Both the position numbers and the translations under genes were made by a program. A stretch of DNA of 64,000 bases from Ricinus communis (Eukaryota > Streptophyta > Magnoliopsida > Malpighiales > Euphorbiaceae): contig NC_063264.1 in assembly GCF_019578655.1 (NCBI RefSeq), forward strand, positions 17,968,429 through 18,032,428, in the 5' to 3' direction. Positions 20,216 through 33,429 of the stretch are shown in pieces; position 1 is the stretch's first letter; the number at the start of each line of letters is the position of its first letter. The notes under the pieces are model-generated. The model saw only the letters and a list, made by a program, of their open reading frames with translations. It made no database searches and had not been told where the DNA came from.

Positions 20216-23200
20216 TAATATTCCTTTTTCGTTTTTTTGTTTTTTTTTTTGGGAAAATGATCTTTTTAAGCAAATCGGCAAGTGATCACTCTATGACGTT
20301 ACATATGTTAGAATTGTTTTATTCATTTAATGGATAGAAAATAAACTTGGTGATAAAGTTTAAAGAAAAGGTAAAAGTTTGTAATTTTCCTATTTGTTAT
20401 ATGGCTTAATATAATATATTTTTTAAAAAATTTATTACCATTTAGTATATGTTTACTTGTATATGTCGAATTTATAAATTATTAAATAATATATTTATTA
20501 TTTTTAAATAATATAATATGTGTCAACCATTTAATATAAAAAATATAATATATTTTTAAATTTTTTTTATCTAGACTTAATGTAAGTTTTTATCTCTATA
20601 TCAATCTTATAAATAATTGATATATATTCATTAAATTTTATTTTAGAAAATTTTTTAAAATATATTAAGATTACATTATTTTTATTGTGTTTAAATTATT
20701 TTTTGAAAATAAAATTATATTTTAGTCATATCTCAATTATTTTGGATTATTTTCATTATTTTATAATTTTTTTAATTTTTAGCTATTTTAAAAAAACATA
20801 ACTGAAAAAACTCAAAATCAACCCAAATCATAAATTTAATAAAAATAAAAAATGAATATTCTTAATATTATTTTTTTTATATTATAAAAAATCGATAAAA
20901 GACAAAGCTGTTATCAATCCAGCTGGTTGAATTGACTTGTCTCCTATTTATTTATACTGAATATTTCATGTAACATATGTAAGTCATGTGTATCATTTTT
21001 TCCATCTCATTATGGTCCTTATTACACATTTCTCACAATTGAATAAAGATAGCTACTAGACTTTAATTTGATGCCAAACATTTATGAAATGTATCCTTTC
21101 AGATTTTAATAAGATACTACCATACCAATCATTATCTTCCATCTTTTGTGATAGGTCAAATTTAAAATTTATTATTTTTAATGGATGGATTTTACTAATA
21201 TATTTTTCATATTTGTAATTTCGTTGTCTTTTTTTATATTAGAAATAATATAGAAATTTTATTGTAATTATAACAACTAGTTTACATATTCTTTTTAAAA
21301 ATTTGATTTATATTATGAAATTTATTAATATGATTTTAACTCTTAATTACTAAATTTTATTTTTTTTAAAATATTTAATATTTATATTATAAATCACAAT
21401 TGAAATAAAAATTAGAAATTTTAATATGAAAGGTAAGAAAAATAATCTTTTATTATAATATGTTTTATTACTAGAAACAATATATACGTTAAGAATTTCA
21501 ATTTGAATTTATAATTTTAAATCTTATCTTTTTAAATGTATAATAATATCTAAGAAACTTTTGGTATTATCTTTCATACAAATTCGAATTTATCCTTTTT
21601 GAACGTAAATTTTTATAGATTTAAATTGTTTGATTATCTAAAAAATAGTAAAATAATATAAATTTATTTCTATCACAATTTATCTATTAAAAGAATAGAA
21701 TCTGGACACTTTTTGGTGACGTGGAAGTATAAATTCTCTAATTTTCCACGAAGTGTCATTCTTCCGAGATATGCATTGACTGTTGATCTTCTTCCTTATT
21801 AATTTTGAGTTCTTTACCCGCACGTGTGGGCAACTCGTCTGTTTAAGTGCATTAAGTATCTTTCGTTTGAAATTGATGAGCACCAATTTATGTATAAGAA
21901 AATTCAAATCAATGAGTCTACATGAATTTTCAATTGTTAAATCAGATTTTTCAATTTTGAACATCTAAATTTATAGATAGTTAAATTCTTTTATGAGATT
22001 TATGGTAGAATTTTATAAAATTATGACATTATGTTGTTTTCTAATAAAAAGATAATATACAATAATATTTATAAAATATTAATTATAATATTTATAAAAT
22101 ATTAATTATAATATTTATAAAAATTAGATATTATCTTAAATGCTAATAATGAATAATAATAAAAATTTCTAATTTATCTAAATATAAGACTATTATGTTC
22201 ATAACAAATATAATAATTATCATAGCTACTATATATTAATAATAATCTAATAAAATATATTTTTATATTCATATAAATATAAAATTAAATAATAATAATA
22301 ATAGAATAGTAAAAGATAAAAATGTTAAATTCGAATCATAAAAAATTAGTTAAAAGAAATTTATGATACATTTAAAAATTTATTGGTCAAATATAATAAT
22401 TAGAAAAAATTTAATATATAATATTAAAAAGTAATGATTTAAATAGTAAAAATCATATAATATAATCTTCTGAGATTTTTATATTTATTATATGCTAAGA
22501 CAAATAAATATGAGAACTATATTTATTTATCAACTTTAATTTTAATCTATTTTATTGTACTATATTATATGATTTTTATAAATAACTAATATAGACATAA
22601 ATAAAAATATCATAAAAATAAAAATAAAAATATATTTTATATCAATATATTATTAATTTAAATTATAATAATATAGGAAAATAAAAAATTTAAATATAAA
22701 ATAAATAAAATAATTATGCATTAAGATGAATAAATTGCTAGTATTAAATAAGGCCAATAACACCAATACTAAATATTATCATTATTTTAAAAACAAAAAG
22801 GCTAATAATTGAACATGTGGATTGATAATGCATATATGGGAAGGATACATATCTAGAAACCTCGACATTGATGATTTAGTTGCATTAAAACTTTAATTTT
22901 TAATTTAATCTAACAACACCTAAATTCTATTTTTATAATCCCTAAAAAATTTTATTTTTTGATTTAATCTAACAAATAATGGAATTTTATTTTATAATAA
23001 CATTAAAACACTTATACATAATACATGTTATAAATGTTAAATGAAATTAGATATCAAAAAATATTTAGATGTCGTAAATAATACAAATTGAGGTACTTAT
23101 CCGGTTAAGTCAAAAGTTAAGATGTCAAAATAACAAAAATATTGAAGTTCAGGTGTCTAAATTTGCATTTAGCCTCTATATTTTGTTATATTAAATTAAA

Positions 23201-24589
23201 TTATGAAACAAAAACTTTTGACATGTATCGTTATATTCATATAAATTTTTTATTTTGACATGTATATTTATTTTTGACATAAAATTTTGAAATATGATTG
23301 AATATGAATTTTATTTGCCACATATAGATTATGGTTGTGCTTTTTTGATGTTTCGTTACAGTCCAAACTCTTTCTCATCAACATAAAATTCTATGAAAGT
23401 TTAATGACCAATTCAAACGCTACAAAAAAATAAATACTAAATTAATTTTAGGATTTACAATAATGTCAATAATATATCCAATTGCTGACTAAATTTAATG
23501 GTATAAGCTATTTTTTACATGTATCATTGATGATATGGAGTTAGAAAAAAAATTCTTAGAATATTCATTTTCAAGTGTTACATCATCTTAGTGTGGCAAA
23601 TGAATTTGTTGGTACCATTAAAATCAAAATCTAGTAATAATTTATAATTTAAAAATTTGGTATCCTTATATTATAAAGGACAAAATTTAGTAACGGTCTA
23701 TATACTTGACCATGTATGGAATGTTAAGTTCTCTTCCTATGAGAGAGGTGATGTGGATGTTGAGTTCTCCTTCTCCAGGAACAATGAAAAAAATAAAAAA
23801 ATTAAATATGATATTAAATCATTGAACTTATCAAAAAACACTTATAAAATTAATAAGTGGCTTAATGTTACCAAATCAATCATACTTCTCATAAAATTGC
23901 AATCTATGAATCGGTCAATATAATAAATGATTATCAAAATAAATATGTTTTTGTGTATTTTTATTGTTTGATACTAATTTCTATTCTTTTTTTATATAGA
24001 GAAATGCTAATAACCTTCTCTTTATTATTTTTTTCTATAAATTTTAAAATTAATGTAATTATATTAAACAAATCAAATAATTATGTATTTTTGTAATACT
24101 TTTAAAATATTGACATTTTCTTAGTTTATTCTACCATACTAACTTAATATTATTGCCTAAAGTGGCCTCTGGTAAAACTTCAATTTAAATCCTAAAAAAT
24201 TAAGTACTGAATTTTAACTGTTGAATGTACTAAACATTGGAATTTTAAGTGTTGAATCTAACTAATATGTCTGGTAACTGTTATTATCGAAAACTTTTAA
24301 AATTTTTAATTGAATATACTTAATCTCGTACTATTGATTTTTAAGTTTTAATTATTAAATACAGTTTTAAAATAAGAAAAAAATAAAAATTATTAATAAA
24401 ATATTTGAAAAAAACTATCATAATACAAAGATAATATCTCTAATAAATATTTTTAAAAAAATTATTAAAAATTTTAAATGAGGACTATAGAAATTAATAA
24501 TGAAGTTTTGTTTATATAAAAGAATTGAAATGAAGTAGATTGCTCGAATGTGGTTACTCTTGTGAAGGCACCTCACTAAAGTGGATCCT
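20214..24589. other. AT-rich spacer, no gene recognised
   Basis: Very AT-rich throughout. Short open frames (for example 21680-21964 minus and 23657-23923 plus) show no domain and no coding-like composition. A small tandem repeat lies at 22064-22126. Confidence 0.6.
22064..22126. repeat. 23-bp tandem repeat, nearly three copies
   Basis: AATATTTATAAAATATTAA plus TTAT is repeated at 22064 and 22087, with a partial third copy from 22110. Confidence 0.85.
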
Positions 24590-24805
24590 ACTGTCACGTT
24601 TCACCTCTGCTGGTTTGTCACCGATTCCCTGAGAAATTAATATTGTTGCTCATAATTTAGCTTCCCTTAGTCTTCATTATAATTGTTCTTATTTTTTTCG
24701 TTGATGATGTTCCTTCTACTGTCTATCCTTTAATTGTCCAGGACTGTACTAAGGCTTTTTCATCTTAATTTAATTTCTTTCTTCCTTTTTTTTAAAAAAA
24801 AAAAA
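24590..24805 (+). pseudogene. LINE ORF2 RNase H end and 3' tail
   Basis: From about 24630 the plus strand reads EINIVAHNLASLSLHYNCSY, the C-terminal part of the RNase H found at the end of plant L1-type ORF2 (family pattern R-E-x-N-x-V-A-H-x-L-A). The expected Arg before EIN is TGA, as from CGA by deamination. A one-base shift then leads to 'VDDVPSTVYPLIVQD' and a stop at about 24768. T-rich 3' sequence and an A-rich run (24794-24820) follow, as at the end of a non-LTR element. The rest of the element is missing, consistent with 5' truncation. Confidence 0.6.
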
Positions 24806-24820
24806 GAAAAAAGAGAAAAG

Positions 24821-27781
24821 ACGAATTTAAAATTTTTAATTAAAATTTAAGAATTCAAGCAATCATGTGTGAATATAAAATCTTAAAAAAACTAACTTGT
24901 TATTATAAAATTTAAGAATATATTAAAATTACAAAAGTCACGTTAATAAAAGAATTTAAAAATTTAATTATTAAGCGTATCCAGTTGTTTTAAGTTAAAA
25001 TGTTTTTACTTATCATTTTAAGTGGTCTCTGACTTAATTGAAACATTTAAATTATTATGCCTGTAATATGTCACTAAATCAATTTAAAATTAATAAGTAT
25101 TTTAATTTTTAAATTTTAAGTAATAAGTTGGGTTAGCAAACACCAATAATTTTCATTTTTATTTCAACACCTCATTAATATCTTTAAATAGATTGCTAAT
25201 TAAAAAATATAAAATTTTATTAATAATAAATATTTATTTTTATATAAAATGATTCCATTCGCAAAATTGCGGTTCAAAAAATTAAAAAAAAAGTGAGAAA
25301 ATATAAAATAAGTTAAAAATAGTTTAAGATTGTAAGAGTATTATAAAATTATCATTTTTTATTTGTGTTATTAAATTAAAATAAATTGTGAAATATGACA
25401 TATCTTTTTTATAGAGAAGATAGAAAGAATGTAATAAAAATAATTAAAAAAAAAAAGCAGTGCTATTAAAATGAAAGAAAAGAATTGTAGTTTCCAGTTA
25501 TATCAAAAAAGAAAACTCTTTAGCTGAAGAGGATGAGATTAAAGGAGTGTCCCTTTCCACTTCCACATATATGTCCAAGAATTCAGATCAAACTCAAATT
25601 GATGTGAATGCATCGGTTGCTTAAAGTTTAAGGAGCTTTATGCATGACATATTTATTTCTTAATAAATGTGTACAATTTTGTAATTTTATACAATTTCTC
25701 TACCATTGTTTTCCTTCATATCTAATGATAAAAGGAAGTAGATTCCGGTTTTAGATGGAAAATGAATAAGAAAACATAATTAATTAATGACTACATAATG
25801 AGGAAATACGAAATATATGAGAATAGCCATTAGATATAAAGAAAATCAACGGTGGAGAAAAGTTTTACACATGTTTAAAAACCCTCCTCAGATCCATATG
25901 GTAAATTAAAATTCACTTTATAATATTAGAATTAAATTATATCCACTGGGAAAACAAGAAATTGGTTTTGGGACAAAAAGAAACTTGTTTTAAAGATGGA
26001 AGGTAGGCATGTGCATGCACCTCTTCTTAATTTTCATTCTTTCTCAAGACTTAGATTATCACAAACTCACAAGACAAGAACATGCCATCTCCATAATATT
26101 TTTCTTCTGACAATTACTTTATAGTACAAAAGACACCACACTCTCCCATCTAATTCTAATTATTTCCCATGTTCTTCACAAGAATCAGCAAATCTCTTCT
26201 CCCCCGTGGAAGAAAGAGGCTCACTAACTTTTTCAATGTCAAAAATTAAGCAAATTTTCTCAATTAACATATATATTATTTTTTTATAAACGTGCTTCGT
26301 TATCTATTCCTAAAAATGGAAAGAAAAAAACACGAGATCGGAGCAAATATATTGATTATATATTTTGAGTATAAATAAATAAGTCTTCAGAATTTTCTAT
26401 GTTCTTCAAGAGAAAAATAAAATTAAAAAAGAGTTTCCCGAATGTGTAGTTATCCTCTTCTTTATTCTTGAATTGATTCTAGAAATTGACATGTGCTTTA
26501 TTTCATCCATGAATTCATTTAAAAGAAGACTACAACTTTTGTCCTTATTAAAATCACACATAGCATAACATATATAGTGTATAGCAATTAGCATTAGGTC
26601 ATTAGTCAACTACTAAACTTGGTTACATGACATTGAATTGGCAGCCACTTTGGCCGAAAAAGAAAAGGTTGTGCCTTTCCTTTTTTCCGATAGGCTTTGG
26701 GGTCTTCACTAAAAGCAAGTTAAAAAGAAGAAACACAAAAGAAAAAGACACAAAAGATTAAAGAAAAAAAAGAGGAAAAAGAGAAGGTGTGGATTAAAAA
26801 GAATTGATCCATGCAGAACATATGCTAAAGCGAGATATATACAATTGGAAGTATAAAAATTTGCAACTGTCTTCTCATTTTTCCGTCGCGTAGGGATCTT
26901 TTTTTTTTTGTTATGCTTTATTTTACAAGTGGACGCTAAATTTAAAATCTCACCGTATTTTTTTTTTTATAGGAAAGAAGATATTAATAGTGGAATAATT
27001 TTGCATATTATGCAATCACAAAAGCCAAACAAAAAATATTAAATTTATTTTGAATTAAAATTATTTACTGAAAAGGAAAATTAAAGGAATTAGTGATTCC
27101 AATGAAAATCCTAACAGAATTTTCTTTTAGAGGAACTTCCATGATCAATGGGCTGTAGCCTGTCGCCCGCTCTAAACAGACTTTATAACAATATGTTTTT
27201 GAGTACTAAAATTAATGAGGCCCAAAATTAATATCCATTGGGTCTTCTATCTGAAGGCATTTGCAACTGTTGCATTCTTGATTTCCTTCTCTCTCTCTAT
27301 CAGATTCTTGATGTATTTCTCATTGTCCGGTATTTTACATCTTGCTTCAATCAAATTTTAAATATAATAAGTGGTTTGGCCGTGCATTCCACAGTTATTA
27401 TTATTAGATTCATAAATATAATTTAATAATTTTTTAATATTTAATATTAATTTATAATATTTTAAAATAATAGTAAAGTAATTATTTTTAAATATCTCTA
27501 TTTTTTAAAATTTTATTAATTCAATAATATAAAATATTATTTTAAAATATTTATTTATTAATTTTAGTATTATATAATTGATATTACTATTTTTTAGAAC
27601 TTATTATATAATTAGAAATTAATTTATTAGTGAATATAATATTTAAAAATATTATTTTTATAGTTAGAATCATTATCTAATTAGAAAACTAATTTATTAG
27701 TCAATATAATATTAAAATATAATTAATATACTATTTTTAAATCACATGTGTCAAAAATAGTACATATGTATCAAAAATAGT

Positions 27782-27824
<43 letters not shown>

Positions 27825-28974
27825 TTATTTATTAACTGAAACATGTATTAAATTTATAATTATTTTGATTTACTCTTAATTCGTAATATTAATTCAAAAG
27901 TGTTAAAGCTTGAATACAATATTAGCATGCTTTACATATATTAAATTAAACCATTCAAATTTAAATTATGAGCAGAAAGTAAGGGTAATTCTTAATTGCA
28001 ATATATGTGTATACTATGAAAGAAATAAGAGAATAATATGTATATGTTATTGTTTTATTATATTTTAAATTAAATAATTAACACATATTTAATTATTTAA
28101 AATTAAAAAAAGATATATTAATAATTTAGCAATTCAGTGTATATACGGTGACATATATACAAATTATTATGTCTCTTTCTCTATCATTAACTTAGTGTAT
28201 TAAGCAAAAGCCTTTTATTTTATTTTTTTGGGTAGAACCTTTTCTAGGGTTACGGCTCAAAATGAAAAGTGTCATGCTATATAGACCACAATCAAAGCAT
28301 CAAGTTCAAAGAGGTGAAAACGAGATAAGAGAGCAAAGAGATAAATGGTAGCATTTGATTTAATTATGATAATTAAGATATAAATTAAGGGAGTTGATAT
28401 ATCCTAACTAGTTGGCTTTGTCTTTTATTATAGAATTGGAAAATGAGTGTATATTAGATAGCTAAGGAGAAATGTTAATTGGAATAAAATTAAAAAAAAA
28501 AAATCAGGTTGAAAAATCTGATGATGTGAAAAACCTTTTAAAAGACATATCATGTCAAACTTTCTTTATTAAGGTGAAGCAAAATCATATCACCAACACC
28601 TCCTTGTTTGCCCTTCTTAAGCCCTACCTATTTAGTCAGCAATCACTATAAATCTTCTTTGTTCATATCTATCTTTCCTATGTCAAATGGATATTCATCA
28701 AATTTTCTGATCATTAATTAAAATTGATGTTGGCATGACATTGGGATTTTGCTTTTCATTTTTTCTTCTTTCATTTGAATTTTTTTTATAAATTTTAAAA
28801 AAATTATTTTACATTGTAGTGAATTCTTAATTTTAATTTTAGTTTTTATAGAAGAACCACCTCTTTTTTTTTTTTTTTTTTTAATCTTCAGAACCAAATT
28901 AATGGCCTATTTGTATTAATATAAGCCTATGTAATCTCCTCAATTAATTATAATAAATTATTGAGAATTTTTAA
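24821..28974. other. AT-rich spacer, no gene recognised
   Basis: Short open frames at 26406-26609 (-) and 27238-27426 (+) have no recognisable domain. A TA microsatellite lies at 27788-27822. Confidence 0.6.
27788..27822. repeat. (AT)n microsatellite
   Basis: About 35 alternating bases, preceded by a short CACACA stretch. Confidence 0.95.
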
Positions 28975-29600
28975 GTAATATTTTTAAAATTGGACCAATA
29001 AGTTAATCAGTTAAAATGTCATTTACCGGTTTAATTGGTTGGACTGGTTGAATTGTTGGTCTAATCGATTTAATAAAAGTATCTATCTTTACTATAAAAC
29101 AATAATATAATATATACTAATAGTGATTTCTAATTTTAATATTCCAAAATAAGATAAGTAACTAATAAAATAATATATCTAACAAAATCCAAACACCAAA
29201 ATCTAAATAATCCAATAAGAAATATAAGTATGCACATGTCAATAGGATTATAAAATTTATTTTGCTATTAAGCCTAAAAGTAAAATAATGAAAAAATTAA
29301 AAAAGAATAGAAGTTATAAGAAAATAAATTATAAGCAGAAGCTTAAAATTTTAAGAAATTATTATATTTTCTCTTTAATGCATGCAGTTGTAATGGAAAA
29401 ATACAAGATTATTCAATTTTTCTTAAAAATTATTTTCTTACCAAATATAGTAAATTGTCGACTCATTAAATCAATTCTTTCCAATTTAGATGATTCAATT
29501 CGATTTAATCAAATTTAATTGTATATAAACAATTAGACCAGTCCGATCAGCAGTTCTCGATTAAATCGACCAATCTGATTTGATTTTAAAACAATGCTTT
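28975..29600. mobile_element. possible inverted-repeat DNA element
   Basis: Near the left end, ATTTTTAAAATTGG and about 70 bp later GGACTGGTTGAATTGTTGGTCTAAT. The reverse complement of the right end (29600 leftwards) gives ATTGTTTTAAAATC, then GGACTGGTCTAATTG. The arms are diverged and about 100-120 bp long, and the centre is AT-rich with no transposase. It would fit a hAT- or Mutator-like MITE. No target duplication is certain. Confidence 0.4.
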
Positions 29601-31969
29601 TAATTTTGATATTTTGCTAAATTTATGTGTTATGTCAATATTTACCTCTTGATAATTGAAATGTCATTATTTACCACAACTACTATTCTAATATAAATTA
29701 TTATTTTTCATTCATATATTTATATTTTCTGTTTCCATTCTATTTTCTATATATCTTCAAATAAAATTGAAGAACAAGTGATAGGAAAAAAATTTGAGAA
29801 ATGTAGCATTCGAAATAGCATTACAACAATTCGTGACCTTATTTCTAAATACTCTTAAAAGGTATGCTCAATAAAATTATTTTAATTTATTAAAAAGTTT
29901 TATTAATTATTTACTTATTCAAGTTGTAATTTTTTATTTAATTATGATAAAATTTGAATTCATAATTTTATTTATAAATTCATATACTAAAATGAATATC
30001 TTTTATACACCATAAAAATTTCACGGTTATATATGGTTTTTAATAATCTCATTATCTAGAATTTCGAATTACATCTTTTCAGAAGGGATATCTTATCTTT
30101 TCTTTATTATTTTATATTTAATCCTATAAACGTAACGTTAATACTATACTTTCAAAATTAATCACTACTAATTAAATCAAATTTTAAGTACTCTATATGA
30201 TATTAACTTACTAAATTTAATTTTAGAAATGTATTTAGTAATTTCATCACTTTGAAAATATTTTACATATAAGATAATTATAAATTCTTAGAAATTTCTC
30301 AACAATATAAAATAAAATATAAAGTACCTGAATTTTATTAAAAAACTTGAAAATATATAAAAGTGCCATATTTTAATTTAAAATAATTTAATTGAACGTA
30401 CTTTTTTTCCAATTTTTCTAAATTTATTATAATAAATGGATCTTTTAAACTTATTTAATTAAATTATATAAATTAAGTTTTAATAACTTCTTATTAATTT
30501 CATTAAAATTGTTTATATTAATCCTGCACAAAATCAATGCTAACCTCTGGAAGAAATAGTCTACAAAATGATGATAATATAGTATTGTTGATTTGAGTTT
30601 GGAATTAGCCGCCTTGCATCTATAATTTGCTTTTTTCATGATTACTTGAAGTGGCAAATAATAAACATAAATCAAAGAAATATGATTTTTCTTCTTTTGA
30701 GTACTATTATGTTGATTTCTTTTGTGAAAACAAAATGGGATTTTGTTTATTAGTGGAGCATTTTATATTCTATTATTAGAAAAACATATGTATAAAATAA
30801 TAATAAAATATTTCAAAGCAGGTATCACTCGTCCAATAGTTTTATGTAAACTTTCTCAAAAAGAAAATCATAATTATAATTGATATAATAATATAGGTTA
30901 GAAATGATAATCTCTATTTAAATATTGTATGACCAAATTAGATAATTAATATCTAAATTAACCGAACAATGAGTATGATAAAACCAAACTCCATGAAATT
31001 GAATAGGATATATTTTCATTTCACCTAGAATAATTAAGTTTGAGAGTTATATAGTTTTTAATTTCTGAAAAGTACACATCTCTTTAAAGCTAACCTATAA
31101 GATCATAAATTAGAATTTTGTAGGTGGGAATTTTAGCTTTGACTTGAGTAAAAATCTGATAATTACATGATTAAATAAATAATAAAAAAATTGATGAAAA
31201 AAATAATAAAGTGTATTTTTTCATTAAATAGCATAATTTCATTACATTTTTCATCTATGATTAAAAATCATCAAATACAAAAATATTTATAAAGCTTTTT
31301 CTAAAAATATAAATTAAAATTTGAATTCCACCGATAAAAGATTTCTAACTTTAAATGCCATAATTATAAATATCATAATTATTTAACTATTAAATATAAT
31401 TTTAAAAAAATAATGGAGTTGGTTTAACGGACCGAAGAGTGCCACTATGATAAGTTTCATTATGTAAAGAAAAAAACTTGTCGTGGGAGCTGCAAAAAAG
31501 ACAGCAGCAATACTACTGGAAAGAACAGTTTCAATATTTCTCATTATTTATTATAAATTATATAAAATTAATTATATGAGATCAAGTTAAAATAAGTTAT
31601 TATTAATAAATTTTACAAGATCATTTTATTGTCTAAATAAATAAATAAATTAAATAAATTAATAAGAAATTTTAAAATAGAGCTGGTATGATTAACAGCT
31701 GATTAAGGCTAAATCAACTGTCTACCACTAACACTTTAATATCGTTTTTTCTCTGAATCAAACATCCTCTAAGTCTTTTAAAATCGAATTAACAATGTTA
31801 ACAATTATATAATTCAACTGGTTAATTATATTATATTTTATATATCATATTAAGAGATTGAACAAATTTCTTTATTATCTAATTTTTATTTAAATTTGAA
31901 GTAGTTATCTTATTTTATTATTTTAACATGATCTCTTTAAGAAAATACAAATTACTTCAGTTAAATGTG
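29601..31969. other. AT-rich spacer, no gene recognised
   Basis: I find no coding-like composition, RNA gene or element ends before the target-site duplication of element B. Confidence 0.6.
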
Positions 31970-31974
31970 ATTAT
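31970..31974. repeat. target-site duplication of element B, left copy (ATTAT)
   Basis: ATTAT directly before the 5' LTR and again directly after the 3' LTR at 38493-38497. The 5-bp length is the norm for copia integrase. An AT-rich 5-mer can match by chance, but both copies abut the LTR ends exactly. Confidence 0.75.
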
Positions 31975-32240
31975 TGTTGTGATAATATTTGAGTTATATT
32001 GAATGTCTATCATTGTGTCTGTGGATAGATCTTCTTGTATAAATAGAACCTTATCTTTGTAACCTTTTACACCTATAAATATGTATTACAATTAATGGAA
32101 TGAAACACATAAACATATAAACACACATACATACATACATACATATAGAAAATTACTCCTCATTCTCTCTTTATTTACTTTATTTTTATCTTAATTTTAT
32201 AATACTCTTTAATCTTCTTCTTATTCTTTATTTCACAATA
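31975..32240 (+). repeat. 5' LTR of element B
   Basis: 266 bp, TGTTGTGATAATATT...TTTCACAATA, aligned throughout with 38252-38492. It contains a TATA-like 'TATAAATAGAACC' (about 32039) and 'CTATAAATATG' (about 32073), and a CATA microsatellite near 32125-32145 that the partner lacks. Confidence 0.85.
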
Positions 32241-32242
32241 TT

Positions 32243-32255
32243 GTTATCAGCACGA
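32243..32255 (+). other. primer-binding site of element B
   Basis: GTTATCAGCACGA lies just inside the 5' LTR. This is the usual 'TTATCAGCACGA' variant found after the LTR in one group of plant copia elements. Confidence 0.65.
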
Positions 32256-32580
32256 TTGCTTAAAACAACATTTAAGATAGAGTTATTTTTTTCTTTTCAT
32301 ATTTTAAAAAAATTTGCATGAAGCTATACTATATTTTTATTGAAGTATTTATTGAATTTACAAGGACCCATTTTAGTTATCACACCTATTTCTTTATTTT
32401 GATTTTGTGGCTTTTGAATTTTTACTAAATTTCTTTGTTTTAGCCAAATACTAGTTTGTATTGCAATTATAATTTTATCTGCATTTTTTGTAGAATCATA
32501 GTTTTTTTTTATTTCTATCTTATTTTAATTAATTTATTATAGATATATTATTTAATATTAGTTAATGTTAATTAATTTCT

Positions 32581-33026
32581 AGTTCTTGAAGAACTAGTAT
32601 TATATATAGTTCATGAAGAACTAGTGTTATATATAGTTCCTCAAGAACTTTTATTGTAAATTTTTGTTCCTGAAGAATTTGTATTATAAATTTTAATTCC
32701 TGAAGAACTTGTATTATAAATTTTAGTTTCTTGAAGAACTTGTATTATAAATTTTAGTTCTTGAAGAACTGGTGATATATAGTTTTTGAAGAACTTATAT
32801 TATAAATTTTAGTTCATGAAGAACTTATATTATAAATTTTAGTTCCTAAAGAACTTGTATTATAAATTTTAATTCTTGAAGTACTTGTATCATAAATTTT
32901 AGTTCTTGAAGAACTTACAAATCCCTAAAGAATCAATATTAGTTTTAGTTCTTGAAGAACTAAATAAATATATAACCAAAAGTATAAATTCTTGAAGAAT
33001 TTTGACCGTAAGTTTCTGAAGAACTA
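32581..33026 (+). repeat. array of about 14 near-palindromic 15-mers (AGTTCnTGAAGAACT), period 25-31 bp
   Basis: Units begin near 32581, 32608, 32635, 32665, 32695, 32725, 32756, 32781, 32811, 32841, 32871 and 32901, then more loosely near 32947, 32986 and 33011. The usual period is 30 bp with the spacer TGTATTATAAATTTT. The core AGTTCTTGAAGAACT is palindromic except for its centre base, so each unit can form a hairpin in RNA or bind a dimer in DNA. Most units hold TTCNNGAA, the two-subunit core of a heat shock element. The array occupies the leader of element B where gag would be expected. Confidence 0.9.
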
Positions 33027-33194
33027 AGTATCTTGAAATCTATTATCCTAATTTATTAAGAAAATATTTTATGTTTCTGAATAACTAAATATATTAGTCT
33101 TTAAAAGATTGATGCTAATTGACGTATTATTTATTTTTCTTTATATAGAAAGGTAAAATATTGTAGATCCTACTCAATCTTTAGTAGGATTAAA

Positions 33195-33425
33195 AATAAA
33201 TAATTCAGATTTATATATTGCAGACAGTGTTACCACACACACCATATTAAGAGATAATAAGTATTTTTCTCACTTAACAATAGGAGAAACTTATATCAAT
33301 ACAATATCTGGTAGTAAAAAAATAATTGAAGGCTCCGGAAGAGCAAATATATTACTACATGGAGGTACATATTTCTTTATTAAAAATACATTATTCTCCC
33401 AAAATCTCATAGAAGTTTATTGAGC
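33195..33425 (+). pseudogene. element B protease remnant
   Basis: Reads 'LYIADSVTTHTILRDNKYFS' from about 33210, then 'SGSKKIIEGSGRANILLHGG' further on, the well-conserved aspartic-protease region of this copia group (active-site Asp in ADS). It is open for about 70 codons before a TGA at about 33421. Confidence 0.85.
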
Positions 33426-33429
33426 TTTA

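Noticed and set aside
20091..20337. Two open frames rich in Arg-Glu repeats
   Set aside because: They are only translations of the GA microsatellite; no coding signal lies outside it.
23657..23923. 88-codon open frame, possible small gene
   Set aside because: AT-driven composition, no domain, no splice or promoter context.
29288..29518. 76-codon Lys/Ile-rich open frame
   Set aside because: It lies inside the inverted-repeat element and reflects its AT-rich centre.
32581..33026. CRISPR-like array of regularly spaced repeats
   Set aside because: Spacers are themselves near-identical AT-rich sequence, the context is a plant retrotransposon and no cas genes exist.
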